From NCBI RefSeq assembly GCF_004362805.1, contig NZ_SNYF01000007.1:1-64000 (forward strand): DNA of 64,000 bases. Direction: 5' to 3'. Below, piece by piece: positions 53,294 to 60,701 of this stretch (the first letter of the stretch is position 1; every line of letters starts with the position of its first letter). The translations under genes were made by a program, and so were the position numbers. The notes under the pieces were generated by a model, which saw only the letters and a list, made by a program, of their open reading frames with translations, was not told the origin of the DNA and made no database searches. Origin of the DNA: Algoriphagus boseongensis (lineage in GTDB: Bacteria > Bacteroidota > Bacteroidia > Cytophagales > Cyclobacteriaceae).

Positions 53294-54166
53294 TTACACG
53301 TCACAAACTTGCACTGCATGACCCAGTGCGGCTATTTTATCTTCCCCTTTTGGGATAAATTCATGAGAAACATATCCCTTGAAGCCTGAATCCACAATAG
53401 CCTGCATGATTGGAGGATAGTAGATTTCCTGCTTGTCGTCCAAGTCTCTTCTACCGGGATTTCCCGCAGTATGGTAATGACCAAAGTATTGGTGATTGGT
53501 TTGAATGGAACGAATAATATCTCCTTCGTCAATCTGCATGTGGTAAATATCAAACAGCAACTTGAAGTTGTCACTGGAGATTCTCTTGCAGAGCTCAATG
53601 CCCCAAGCAGATTTATCACACATATAATCTTTGTGATCCACACGGCTATTCAATAATTCCATTTGAATGATTACGCCGTGTTTTTCAGCAGTGCTCAGGA
53701 TTTTCTTGATTCCGATTTCGCAGTTTTTTAGTCCGGTTTCATCATCCATGCCTCTTCTGTTTCCCGAGAAAGCAATTATATTGGTATACCCGGCTTTCTG
53801 AACCAGAGGGATGACCTCCTTATAATTATTTTCCAGCTGATCATGGAATTTTGGATCGTTAAATCCATCTGGTATACCCAATTCTGCGCCATTGCACATG
53901 GAGCAGTGAATGTCGTATTTTTTGAGGGTTTCCCAGTTGTTTGGTCCGATGAGGTCAATTGCACCTACACCGACCTTTTTGATATTGGCACAAAGTTCCT
54001 CAAGGGAAAGAGGTCTCATGGACCAAGCACATACGCCATGAGTGATATTTCCTTTGAGTTGGAAAGGAGCTTCGTCCTTCCATTGAAAGGAAGAAAGACC
54101 ACCTAAAGCAGCTCCTCCCAAGGCAAGTTTTTTGAAGGAGTCTCTTCTCCCAGAATTGAATTTCAT
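53294..54166 (-). CDS. exported hydroxypyruvate isomerase-like TIM barrel
   Basis: A 290-residue TIM-barrel isomerase/epimerase. The Tat-type N-terminus is NSGRRDSFKKLALGGAALGG. Typical motifs are CAWSMRPLSLEELC, IQMELLNSR (metal Glu), LLFDIYHMQIDEGD and YFGHYHTAGNPGRRD, which resemble the hydroxypyruvate isomerase (Hyi) branch. It is translated between the MFS transporter and the GMC gene in the same operon, so it likely converts a 3-keto sugar or its breakdown product outside the cytoplasm. Confidence 0.87.
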   Translation of the reverse strand: MKFNSGRRDSFKKLALGGAALGGLSSFQWKDEAPFQLKGNITHGVCAWSMRPLSLEELCANIKKVGVGAIDLIGPNNWETLKKYDIHCSMCNGAELGIPDGFNDPKFHDQLENNYKEVIPLVQKAGYTNIIAFSGNRRGMDDETGLKNCEIGIKKILSTAEKHGVIIQMELLNSRVDHKDYMCDKSAWGIELCKRISSDNFKLLFDIYHMQIDEGDIIRSIQTNHQYFGHYHTAGNPGRRDLDDKQEIYYPPIMQAIVDSGFKGYVSHEFIPKGEDKIAALGHAVQVCDV

Positions 54167-54173
54167 AGGTTAG

Positions 54174-55406
54174 TTAGGGTTTGTGTTCAGGTTTGATTTC
54201 TTCGCTTTTGAAAAAAGAAATGAAAAATAGCAAAACCAAGAGGGAAATCCCAGCAGGAATCAGCCAAATTGATTTCCAATCGTGAAATCCTTCTGTATTT
54301 AAGAAATAATTAGAGATCTGTCCTGCTGCCCAAAAACCAATCAGCATCCCGACTCCATATGTTGCAAGTGTGATTAGACCCTGAGCAGAAGACTTGAATT
54401 TTTCCCCGGCATGGGAGTCGGTGTAGATTTGCCCGCTGACGAAAAAGAAGTCATAGCAAACTCCATGAAGGGCAATTCCCACCATCAGCATCCAAACTCC
54501 GGAATCGGCATCCCCAAAGGCGAAGAATACATATCGGATCGCCCAAGCCAGCATGGCTACAATAAGGGTCTTCTTGAGTCCAAATCTTGAGAAAAAAACC
54601 GGGAGCGCCAGCATGAACAATACCTCCGAGATTTGCCCGATGGTCATTTTTCCCGTTGAGTTTTCAACTCCAATTTCTGTCAGAAAAGGACTGGCATTTT
54701 GATAGTAAAATGCAAGTGGAATACAAATCAAGATAGACGACAGGAAAAATATCGCATAGTTTTTATGCTTCAGGAGTGCCAAAGCATCCAGCCCAAGAGC
54801 TTCTGAAAGTTTGAATTCTCCTGATCTTTTGGCCCTTGGTGGAGTAGAGGGCAAAGTGAAACTGTATATTCCCAATGCCAATGAAACAAAGGATGCCATT
54901 ATCCAGGTGTTTTTCAATAAGCCATTGGCCAATCCCTCCTGGCTATCCCAAGCTAAATAGGAAATCAAAATTCCTGCAGCAATCCAGCCGATAGTTCCCC
55001 AAACTCGGATCACGGAGAATTCCTTTTCCGGACTTTTCATTTGGTTAAAAGAGATGGAATTGACTAATGCCAGCGTGGGCATAAACAGGATCATGTAAAT
55101 TAAAAGGAATGGGAAAAAGCCAGAAAATTCCTTTGAGCTATACAATAAATACATCAGCCCAGCTCCCAAAATATGAATGACTCCAAGGATTTTTTGAGCC
55201 TGAAAATATCGATCAGCAATCAATCCCACGACAAATGGGGCAATGATGGCACCAAGGGATTGGGTAGAAAATGCAAGAGAAATATCCTGATCCTTTGCCG
55301 CTAAATTATTCCCTAAAAAAGTCCCCATAGTCACATACCAAGATCCCCAGACAAAGAACTCTAAAAACATCATGAGGGAAAGGCGAAATTTGGTTGTTGG
55401 GTTCAT
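54174..55406 (-). CDS. MFS transporter, nucleoside:H+ symporter (NHS) family
   Basis: A 410-residue permease with 12 predicted transmembrane segments. FFVWGSWYVTMGTFL at the start and the SLGAIIAPFVVGLIADRYF loop are hallmarks of the NupG/XapB-like NHS family. Several Bacteroidota members sit in sugar catabolic operons. It is the first gene of the minus-strand operon (transporter - Hyi-like - GMC - subunit 3), and may import the ketosugar produced in the periplasm. Confidence 0.87.
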   Translation of the reverse strand: MNPTTKFRLSLMMFLEFFVWGSWYVTMGTFLGNNLAAKDQDISLAFSTQSLGAIIAPFVVGLIADRYFQAQKILGVIHILGAGLMYLLYSSKEFSGFFPFLLIYMILFMPTLALVNSISFNQMKSPEKEFSVIRVWGTIGWIAAGILISYLAWDSQEGLANGLLKNTWIMASFVSLALGIYSFTLPSTPPRAKRSGEFKLSEALGLDALALLKHKNYAIFFLSSILICIPLAFYYQNASPFLTEIGVENSTGKMTIGQISEVLFMLALPVFFSRFGLKKTLIVAMLAWAIRYVFFAFGDADSGVWMLMVGIALHGVCYDFFFVSGQIYTDSHAGEKFKSSAQGLITLATYGVGMLIGFWAAGQISNYFLNTEGFHDWKSIWLIPAGISLLVLLFFISFFKSEEIKPEHKP

Positions 55407-55433
55407 GGGCGATTTTGGTGAAGGTAATTTCTG

Positions 55434-55451
55434 AATTTAGGCGCTTAAATT
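55434..55451. promoter_or_regulatory. near-perfect 18-bp palindrome, possible operator
   Basis: AATTTAGGCGCTTAAATT is symmetrical apart from a single G/T pair and lies 28 bases upstream of the transporter start, in the 244-base divergent promoter region. It would suit a dimeric LacI- or GntR-type repressor, but no regulator gene is next to it. Confidence 0.35.
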
Positions 55452-55650
55452 TAGAATTTGGCCTTTTTGCCGTATTTTAAGCATCTCCTTTGAAACTCCG
55501 AATAAAGGGTTTAAAAAGTTTTGTCCAAGCCATTCATAACCCAATGAAGCTATTGGTCATAAACCGCCTTTTTTGCTGGCAGAATCCTCGAAATTTCAAG
55601 GGAAATTCAAGTTTCTTCTCAAAATAACCTGATAAACTAATCATTTGACT

Positions 55651-56820
55651 ATGTCAACTGCTAAAAAACTTAAGCTCGGTCTTGTAGGTGGAGGACCGGG
55701 ATCTTTTATTGGAGCAATACACCTCAACGGAGCCCTAATGGACGGAATGTTTGAATTGGTTTGTGGGGCATTCAGCTCCAACCCAGCCAAGTCCAAACAA
55801 AAAGGCGAAGAACTTATGCTTGACCCATCCAGGGTTTATGGAAGCTACGACGAGATGTTTGAAAAGGAATCCAAGCTTCCAGAAGGAGTAAAAATGGATG
55901 TGGTAGCGATCGTTACTCCAAACAATGTTCATTTTGATCCAACGGTAAAAGCATTGAAATATGGATTCCATGTGGCTTTGGACAAGCCGCTTACCCTAAA
56001 TTATGCCGAGGCAAAGGAGCTATATCATATTGTAAACAACTCCGACCGAAGATTTTTATTAACCCACACCTACACCGGCTATCCCATGATCAAGCAAGCC
56101 AAGCAGATGGTCATGGATGGAAAAATCGGAAAAGTGAGAAAAGTCTATGTGGAATATCCTCAAGGCTGGTTGTATAAATTACTGGAAACAGAAAACAACA
56201 AGCAAGCCGAATGGAGAACAGACCCTGCCAGAAACGGTTTAGCTGGTTGTATGGGTGATATTGGAACGCATGCTTTTAATATGGTGGAATATGTGACTGG
56301 GGAAAAAGTTTCTCATGTCTGTGCGGACTTGTATATCAAAATCCCGGGAAGACCGATTGATGATGACGGTGTTGTTTTGCTTCGATTCGAAAATGGGGCT
56401 TCTGGAGTTTTGATGGCTTCTCAGACGGATACAGGTTGTGAAAACAATTTGAAGATCCGAGTGTATGGAGAAAAAGGAGGATTGGAGTGGGAGCAGGAAT
56501 TGAACAATTCCTTGACTGTAAGATTCCCAAATGAACCTGCCCAGATTTTCAGAGCAGGAACAGGTTATTTGGGTTCTTTGGCACAAGAAAATACCCGAAC
56601 TCCAGCAGGACATCCTGAAGGCTATGTGGAGGCTTTTGCCAATTTGTACAGAAACTTCGCTCGTTGCATTTATGCGGATCGAGAAGGTGTAAAACCAAAA
56701 TGGGAATGGGAAGACTATCCGGGCATCGAAGATGGAATCAGAGGCATGGCTTTTATTGACCACGTCCTCAGAAGCAACCAGTCCGAACAAAAATGGACTC
56801 CTTTTATCGTAGAAAAATAA
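55651..56820 (+). CDS. Gfo/Idh/MocA family oxidoreductase
   Basis: A 389-residue NAD(P)-dependent dehydrogenase. GLVGGGPGSFIGAIH is the Rossmann dinucleotide motif, VALDKPLT carries the EKP-like catalytic Lys (DKP), and MGDIGTHAFNMVEYVTG the active-site His. It has no signal peptide, so acts in the cytoplasm. In related loci such enzymes reduce 3-keto sugars to hexoses. A TTG six bases upstream is ignored in favour of the ATG. It leads the plus-strand operon, 33 bases before the next gene. Confidence 0.9.
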   Translation: MSTAKKLKLGLVGGGPGSFIGAIHLNGALMDGMFELVCGAFSSNPAKSKQKGEELMLDPSRVYGSYDEMFEKESKLPEGVKMDVVAIVTPNNVHFDPTVKALKYGFHVALDKPLTLNYAEAKELYHIVNNSDRRFLLTHTYTGYPMIKQAKQMVMDGKIGKVRKVYVEYPQGWLYKLLETENNKQAEWRTDPARNGLAGCMGDIGTHAFNMVEYVTGEKVSHVCADLYIKIPGRPIDDDGVVLLRFENGASGVLMASQTDTGCENNLKIRVYGEKGGLEWEQELNNSLTVRFPNEPAQIFRAGTGYLGSLAQENTRTPAGHPEGYVEAFANLYRNFARCIYADREGVKPKWEWEDYPGIEDGIRGMAFIDHVLRSNQSEQKWTPFIVEK

Positions 56821-56852
56821 AATATCTCAACTTATTTAAACCCGAAACCAAA

Positions 56853-57905
56853 ATGAAAACTATCAAAGGACCTGCGATTTTCTTGGCTCAGTTTGCCGAT
56901 GACAAAGCTCCTTTCAATAACCTGAAAAACATCAGCCGATATATGGCTGATTTGGGATATAAGGCAGTTCAGATTCCTTCTTGGGATGGACGAATGATCG
57001 ATCTTCAAAAGGCTGCAGAAAGCAAAACCTATGCAGATGAAATCAAAGGAATCGTCGCAGAAACAGGAATGGAAATTTCTGAGCTTTCCACTCACCTCCA
57101 AGGACAATTGGTAGCTGTTCATCCGGCATACAATGAATTGTTTGATGGATTTGCCCCGGCAAATCTTAAAGGTGATTTGAAAGGAAAATCCGAATGGGCT
57201 ACCCAGCAATTGAAGTATGCAGCAAAGGCTTCTGCCAATTTGGGATTGAATGCACATGCGACCTTTTCAGGTGCATTGATGTGGCATACGGTTTATCCTT
57301 GGCCGCAAAGACCTGCAGGATTGGTTGAAACTGGATTTACAGAATTGGCAAAAAGATGGAAGCCGATTTTGGATGCGTTTGATGAAGTAGGAGTGGACGT
57401 TTGTTACGAACTTCACCCTGGCGAAGATCTTCATGATGGAATTACCTTCGAGATGTTCTTGGAAAAAGTAGGAGGACACAAGCGGGCTAATATCTTGTAT
57501 GACCCAAGCCATTTTGTTTTGCAGTGCCTGGATTATCTCCAATTCATCGATTTCTATCACGATAGAATTAAGATGTTCCACGTCAAGGATGCTGAATTTA
57601 ACCCTACCGGTAAACAAGGAGTTTATGGTGGATTCCAAGGATGGGTAGAAAGAGCAGGAAGATTTAGATCATTGGGAGATGGTCAGGTTGATTTTGCAGG
57701 AATATTTAGCAAACTTTCGCAGTACAATTATAGCGGATGGGCCGTTTTGGAATGGGAGTGTGCAATCAAGCATCCAGAGCAGGGTGCAGCTGAAGGAGCA
57801 CCATTTATTTCAGATCATATTATCAGAGTTACAGAAAAGGCATTCGATGATTTTGCAGGCACTGGCGCTGATGAAGCATTAAACAGAAGAATTTTAGGCA
57901 TTTAA
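56853..57905 (+). CDS. cytoplasmic sugar isomerase/epimerase (TIM barrel)
   Basis: A 350-residue protein of the AP-endonuclease 2 superfamily. Metal-site motifs are ELSTHLQGQ, VCYELHPGEDLHDG, NILYDPSHF and MFHVKDAEFNPTG. It is the longer type that usually accompanies Gfo/Idh/MocA reductases in 3-keto sugar loci. It has no signal. The frame is open 60 bases upstream into the previous gene, but the ATG at 56853 fits the family. The cytochrome gene follows 19 bases on. Confidence 0.88.
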   Translation: MKTIKGPAIFLAQFADDKAPFNNLKNISRYMADLGYKAVQIPSWDGRMIDLQKAAESKTYADEIKGIVAETGMEISELSTHLQGQLVAVHPAYNELFDGFAPANLKGDLKGKSEWATQQLKYAAKASANLGLNAHATFSGALMWHTVYPWPQRPAGLVETGFTELAKRWKPILDAFDEVGVDVCYELHPGEDLHDGITFEMFLEKVGGHKRANILYDPSHFVLQCLDYLQFIDFYHDRIKMFHVKDAEFNPTGKQGVYGGFQGWVERAGRFRSLGDGQVDFAGIFSKLSQYNYSGWAVLEWECAIKHPEQGAAEGAPFISDHIIRVTEKAFDDFAGTGADEALNRRILGI

Positions 57906-57924
57906 TTATCCAAACTCAATAAAC

Positions 57925-58350
57925 ATGAAAATTACAAAACCATTAAACCTTGCGCTTCTTGCTGTAGCAGGATTGACTTTTGCTTGTGGAGGCGGAGAAA
58001 AATCAACAGAAACAACGGCTGAAACAGCTGCTCCAGCCGCTGCGCCTGCTCAGGAAGTCAGCTTGGAGGACAAGTACAAAGACAATCCTATCTACATCAA
58101 GGGAATTGAAAAAGTAAAAGGGTCCGATTGTACTTCTTGCCACATGGTGGATAGAAAAATCGTAGGTCCTTCCTACGCTGAAGTTGCTGCTAAATATGAG
58201 AGCACAGAAGAAAACATTACTATGCTTGCGCAAAAAGTAATCGCGGGTGGAGTAGGCGTTTGGGGTGAAGTTCCAATGCCTGCGCATCCGGGATTAAGTG
58301 AAGAGGATGCCAAAGACATGGTTGCCTACGTTTTACTTTTGAAAAAATAA
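57925..58350 (+). CDS. c-type cytochrome lipoprotein
   Basis: A 141-residue lipoprotein with lipobox LTFAC (Cys21), an Ala/Thr/Pro-rich linker (about 27-43) and one heme-binding CTSCH motif (Cys69-Cys72-His73). Met118 in VPMPAHP is the probable sixth ligand. In this operon it would take electrons from the GMC dehydrogenase to the respiratory chain. It is separated by two bases from the DUF1080 gene. Confidence 0.92.
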   Translation: MKITKPLNLALLAVAGLTFACGGGEKSTETTAETAAPAAAPAQEVSLEDKYKDNPIYIKGIEKVKGSDCTSCHMVDRKIVGPSYAEVAAKYESTEENITMLAQKVIAGGVGVWGEVPMPAHPGLSEEDAKDMVAYVLLLKK

Positions 58351-58352
58351 GA

Positions 58353-59093
58353 ATGAAGAAAAGTTATTTGAGCCTTTGGGTAACAGCTGGTTTAATGGCA
58401 GCTTGTTCTTCCCCGAAGACAGAAGAAACAGCTACGGCGGATACACTTGCAATTGAAGTTCCTGCAGAGGAATGGATTTCTCTTTTTGATGGACAAACCT
58501 TTAATGGCTGGTCCAAATATGGAGGAGGAGAAGTAGGAAAAGCCTGGAAAATTGAAAATGGTGAGATTTATCTTGATGCGGCAAATAAAGACGGCTGGCA
58601 AACTGGAGATGGCGGAGATATCGTGACTAACGAGGAATTTGAAAATTTCCATTTTAAGTATGAGTGGAAAATAGCTCCTAATGGAAATAGCGGAGTGATC
58701 TTCTTAGTCCATGAATCTCCTGAATACCAATATCCATGGCAAACTGGCCCTGAAATGCAGGTTTTGGATAATGCAGGGCATCCAGATGCTAAAATTATTA
58801 GCCACAGAGCTGGTGACTTGTATGACCTAATCGTGAGCAGTCAGGAAACCGTTAAGCCTGCTGGCGAATGGAATCAGGCAGAAATCATGATCAATCAAGG
58901 GAAACTGGATTTATTCCTTAACGGAGTAAATATTGTTTCTACCCAGCTTTTCACTCCTGAGTGGGAAGCATTGATCGCCAAAAGTAAATTCAAGGATATG
59001 CCGGGATTTGGTAAATACAAGAAGGGGAAAATTTCCCTCCAAGATCATGGAGATGTGGTTCACTACCGAAACTTGATGATCAAAAAACTATAA
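58353..59093 (+). CDS. DUF1080 / 3-keto-disaccharide hydrolase domain lipoprotein
   Basis: A 246-residue lipoprotein. Lipobox AACSS at Cys18. The domain begins EWISLFDGQTFNGWSKYGG and continues with the DUF1080 markers FENFHFKYEWKIAPNGNSGV and EMQVLDNAGHPD. The Pfam family 3keto-disac_hyd cleaves glycosides already oxidised at C3. It is the last gene of the operon Gfo/Idh - isomerase - cytochrome c - DUF1080, and so the likely glycosidase step of the pathway. Confidence 0.92.
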   Translation: MKKSYLSLWVTAGLMAACSSPKTEETATADTLAIEVPAEEWISLFDGQTFNGWSKYGGGEVGKAWKIENGEIYLDAANKDGWQTGDGGDIVTNEEFENFHFKYEWKIAPNGNSGVIFLVHESPEYQYPWQTGPEMQVLDNAGHPDAKIISHRAGDLYDLIVSSQETVKPAGEWNQAEIMINQGKLDLFLNGVNIVSTQLFTPEWEALIAKSKFKDMPGFGKYKKGKISLQDHGDVVHYRNLMIKKL

Positions 59094-59100
59094 AACAAAA

Positions 59101-59121
59101 GGGCTTCGAATTTCGAAGCCC
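59101..59121. terminator. bidirectional terminator
   Basis: GGGCTTCGAA and TTCGAAGCCC form a perfect stem with a very small loop. Plus-strand T-run follows after CTC and the minus strand ends in TTTTGTTTT. It lies between the convergent DUF1080 and SH3-protein genes. Confidence 0.82.
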
Positions 59122-59128
59122 TCTCTTT

Positions 59129-59854
59129 TTATAGACGTGTAACTTTTTCTTTTTTGATGTAGGCGATTTGATCTTTCCATTCAACTTCATACCAGACGTC
59201 CTTGCTGGCTCTGATTTTTACCCGATGGCCTGGTTCTACACGATCGACTAGTTCACCCCCTGCGGATGGCTTAGAGACGATATAGGTAGGACTTCCTGTC
59301 ACCAGTCCTGTATTAGGACCTTTGAGGAAATTATTCAAAAGAAAGATCAAAGAAATTAAAATTACCGAAGGCCAATAAAATCTAGCTTCAATCAATTTAT
59401 TGCCGCGAGCCCAAAGGAAGATCAGAGAGATAATTAGAAAAAGAGCAAATGTCCCTACAATGATTTCCTTGTATTCCACAAGCAAAAGAACGAAACGCAT
59501 GCCGTCACTCACCTCGTAGCCTACCAGTTCATTTTGGCCGGTAAGACTTTTGATTTTGGTAATGGTCTGAGGATTAGGGTTTAAATCGTAATACTTACTT
59601 AGGTAAAGCGAAGCGCTTTCTTTATCTCCTATACCTTCAGCTATGAAAGCCATTTTAAGAAGCATGGAAGGTGAGTAAATGCCTAATTGATAATTTACCT
59701 GATAGATCTCCATTGCTTCTTTATAGCTTCTCTGATTAAACAAAGAATCTGCTATCATAAGCTGAGGCACATTGGCCTGACAATGAATGCTTTGTAGAAA
59801 AAGGAAAAAAATTATAGAAAGTTTTGCTAGAAAGATTGATTTCTGGTTTGGCAT
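59129..59854 (-). CDS. membrane protein with TPR-like region and SH3 domain
   Basis: A 241-residue protein with an N-terminal signal (to about 27), a TPR-like helical region in the periplasm (IADSLFNQRSYKEAMEIYQVN), two transmembrane segments (about 132-150 and 159-174) and a C-terminal bacterial SH3 domain (about 183-241, VEPGHRVKIRASKDVWYEVEW). The architecture is that of BatE-like proteins of Bacteroidota aerotolerance operons, but no BatA-D genes are adjacent. Function unknown. Confidence 0.78.
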   Translation of the reverse strand: MPNQKSIFLAKLSIIFFLFLQSIHCQANVPQLMIADSLFNQRSYKEAMEIYQVNYQLGIYSPSMLLKMAFIAEGIGDKESASLYLSKYYDLNPNPQTITKIKSLTGQNELVGYEVSDGMRFVLLLVEYKEIIVGTFALFLIISLIFLWARGNKLIEARFYWPSVILISLIFLLNNFLKGPNTGLVTGSPTYIVSKPSAGGELVDRVEPGHRVKIRASKDVWYEVEWKDQIAYIKKEKVTRL

Positions 59855-59941
59855 TTAGAATTCAGAGTCATAAATTTGCAGTCCAATTACGGCAATGATC
59901 TAGCAAAAAGCAAGCTCAGGGAGCCAATTTGGAAGATTTAA

Positions 59942-60014
59942 GATTCCGTAGCTCAGCTGGTAGAGCAATACACTTTTAATGTATGGGCCCTGGGTTCGAA
60001 TCCCAGCGGGATCA
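59942..60014 (+). tRNA. tRNA-Lys (anticodon TTT)
   Basis: A 73-base cloverleaf. Acceptor GATTCCG/CGGGATC, D-arm GCTC/GAGC, anticodon stem ATACA/TGTAT with loop CTTTTAA (TTT), T-arm CTGGG/CCCAG. The 3' CCA is not encoded. First of four tRNA genes in a row. Confidence 0.96.
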
Positions 60015-60049
60015 CAAGTTTAACTTGCAAGGAGTTAAAACAATTACTT

Positions 60050-60123
60050 CGGGGTGTAGCGTAGCCCGGTATCGCGCCACATTTGGGATGTGGAGGTCGT
60101 AGGTTCGAATCCTGCCACCCCGA
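60050..60123 (+). tRNA. tRNA-Pro (anticodon TGG)
   Basis: A 74-base cloverleaf. Acceptor CGGGGTG/CACCCCG, anticodon stem CCACA/TGTGG with loop TTTGGGA (TGG), and a T-arm with GTTCGAAT. CCA is not encoded. Confidence 0.95.
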
Positions 60124-60152
60124 CTTTATTAATAACTAGTAGTAGTTATCCA

Positions 60153-60226
60153 GGTCCGCTAGCTCAGCTGGATAGAGCAACTGCCTTCTAAGCAGTAGGT
60201 CTTAGGTTCGAATCCTAAGCGGATCA
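60153..60226 (+). tRNA. tRNA-Arg (anticodon TCT)
   Basis: A 74-base cloverleaf. Acceptor GGTCCGC/GCGGATC with one wobble, anticodon stem ACTGC/GCAGT with loop CTTCTAA (TCT), and T-arm CTTAG/CTAAG. CCA is not encoded. Confidence 0.95.
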
Positions 60227-60236
60227 CAAAAAAATG

Positions 60237-60259
60237 AGCGGAATTACGTTCCGCTTTTT
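60237..60259 (+). terminator. terminator after the first three tRNA genes
   Basis: AGCGGAA and TTCCGCT form a 7-bp stem with a 5-base loop, followed by a T-run, 10 bases after tRNA-Arg. Confidence 0.8.
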
Positions 60260-60264
60260 CTTTT

Positions 60265-60337
60265 GATTCCGTAGCTCAGCTGGTAGAGCAATACACTTTT
60301 AATGTATGGGCCCTGGGTTCGAATCCCAGCGGGATCA
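60265..60337 (+). tRNA. tRNA-Lys (anticodon TTT), second copy
   Basis: Identical over all 73 bases to the first tRNA-Lys. It lies just after the terminator that closes the first three tRNA genes, so it may have its own promoter or be a later duplication. Its 3' half is repeated in decayed form twice downstream. Confidence 0.95.
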
Positions 60338-60340
60338 CAA

Positions 60341-60366
60341 AAGCAGGCTAAGAAGTCTGCTTTTTT
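60341..60366 (+). terminator. tRNA-Lys terminator
   Basis: AAGCAG and CTGCTT form a stem with a 10-base loop, followed by TTTTTT. The same element is repeated at about 60468-60493 and 60596-60620 after each decayed tRNA copy. Confidence 0.75.
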
Positions 60367-60413
60367 GTTTTAAGCCAAGGGAGAAGTTAGGAGAGGTATT
60401 TCCAGAGATAGTT

Positions 60414-60464
60414 TGTATGGGCCCTGGTCCGCGATAGCCATCGGGACGAATCCCAGCGGGATCA
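60414..60464 (+). pseudogene. decayed tRNA-Lys 3' half with inserted palindrome, copy 1
   Basis: TGTATGGGCCCTGG and GAATCCCAGCGGGATCA are identical to the 3' half of tRNA-Lys, but the T-loop GTTC is replaced by a 20-base hairpin sequence (GTCC-CGAT-4-ATCG-GGAC with a bulged G) at 60427-60447. No 5' half is present, so it cannot form a tRNA. Confidence 0.85.
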
Positions 60465-60540
60465 CAAAAGCAGGCTAAGAAGTCTGCTTTTTTGTTTTAA
60501 ACCAATGGAGAAATTAAGAGAAGTATATCTAGAGATAGTT

Positions 60541-60591
60541 TGTATGGGCCCTGGTCCGCGATAGCCATCGGGACGAGTCCCAGCGGGATCA
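60541..60591 (+). pseudogene. decayed tRNA-Lys 3' half with inserted palindrome, copy 2
   Basis: A repeat of copy 1, 127 bases downstream, with the same palindrome at 60554-60574 and one change (GAATCCC to GAGTCCC). The terminator hairpin and the following spacer are repeated too. The remainder of the 60338-60701 gap holds only these repeats and AT-rich spacer. Confidence 0.85.
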
Positions 60592-60701
60592 CAAAAAGCA
60601 GGCTAAGAAGTCTGCTTTTTTGTTTTTGTTGAATTTCTCTTTTCCAAAATCACTCAGATAATTCTGTTTGTAAATCAGCTTGATTTTCACAAGGTTTCGG
60701 G

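Noticed and set aside
56239..56790. Antisense ORF within the Gfo/Idh/MocA gene
   Set aside because: It is a mirror frame of a well conserved gene, without a start context or protein family.
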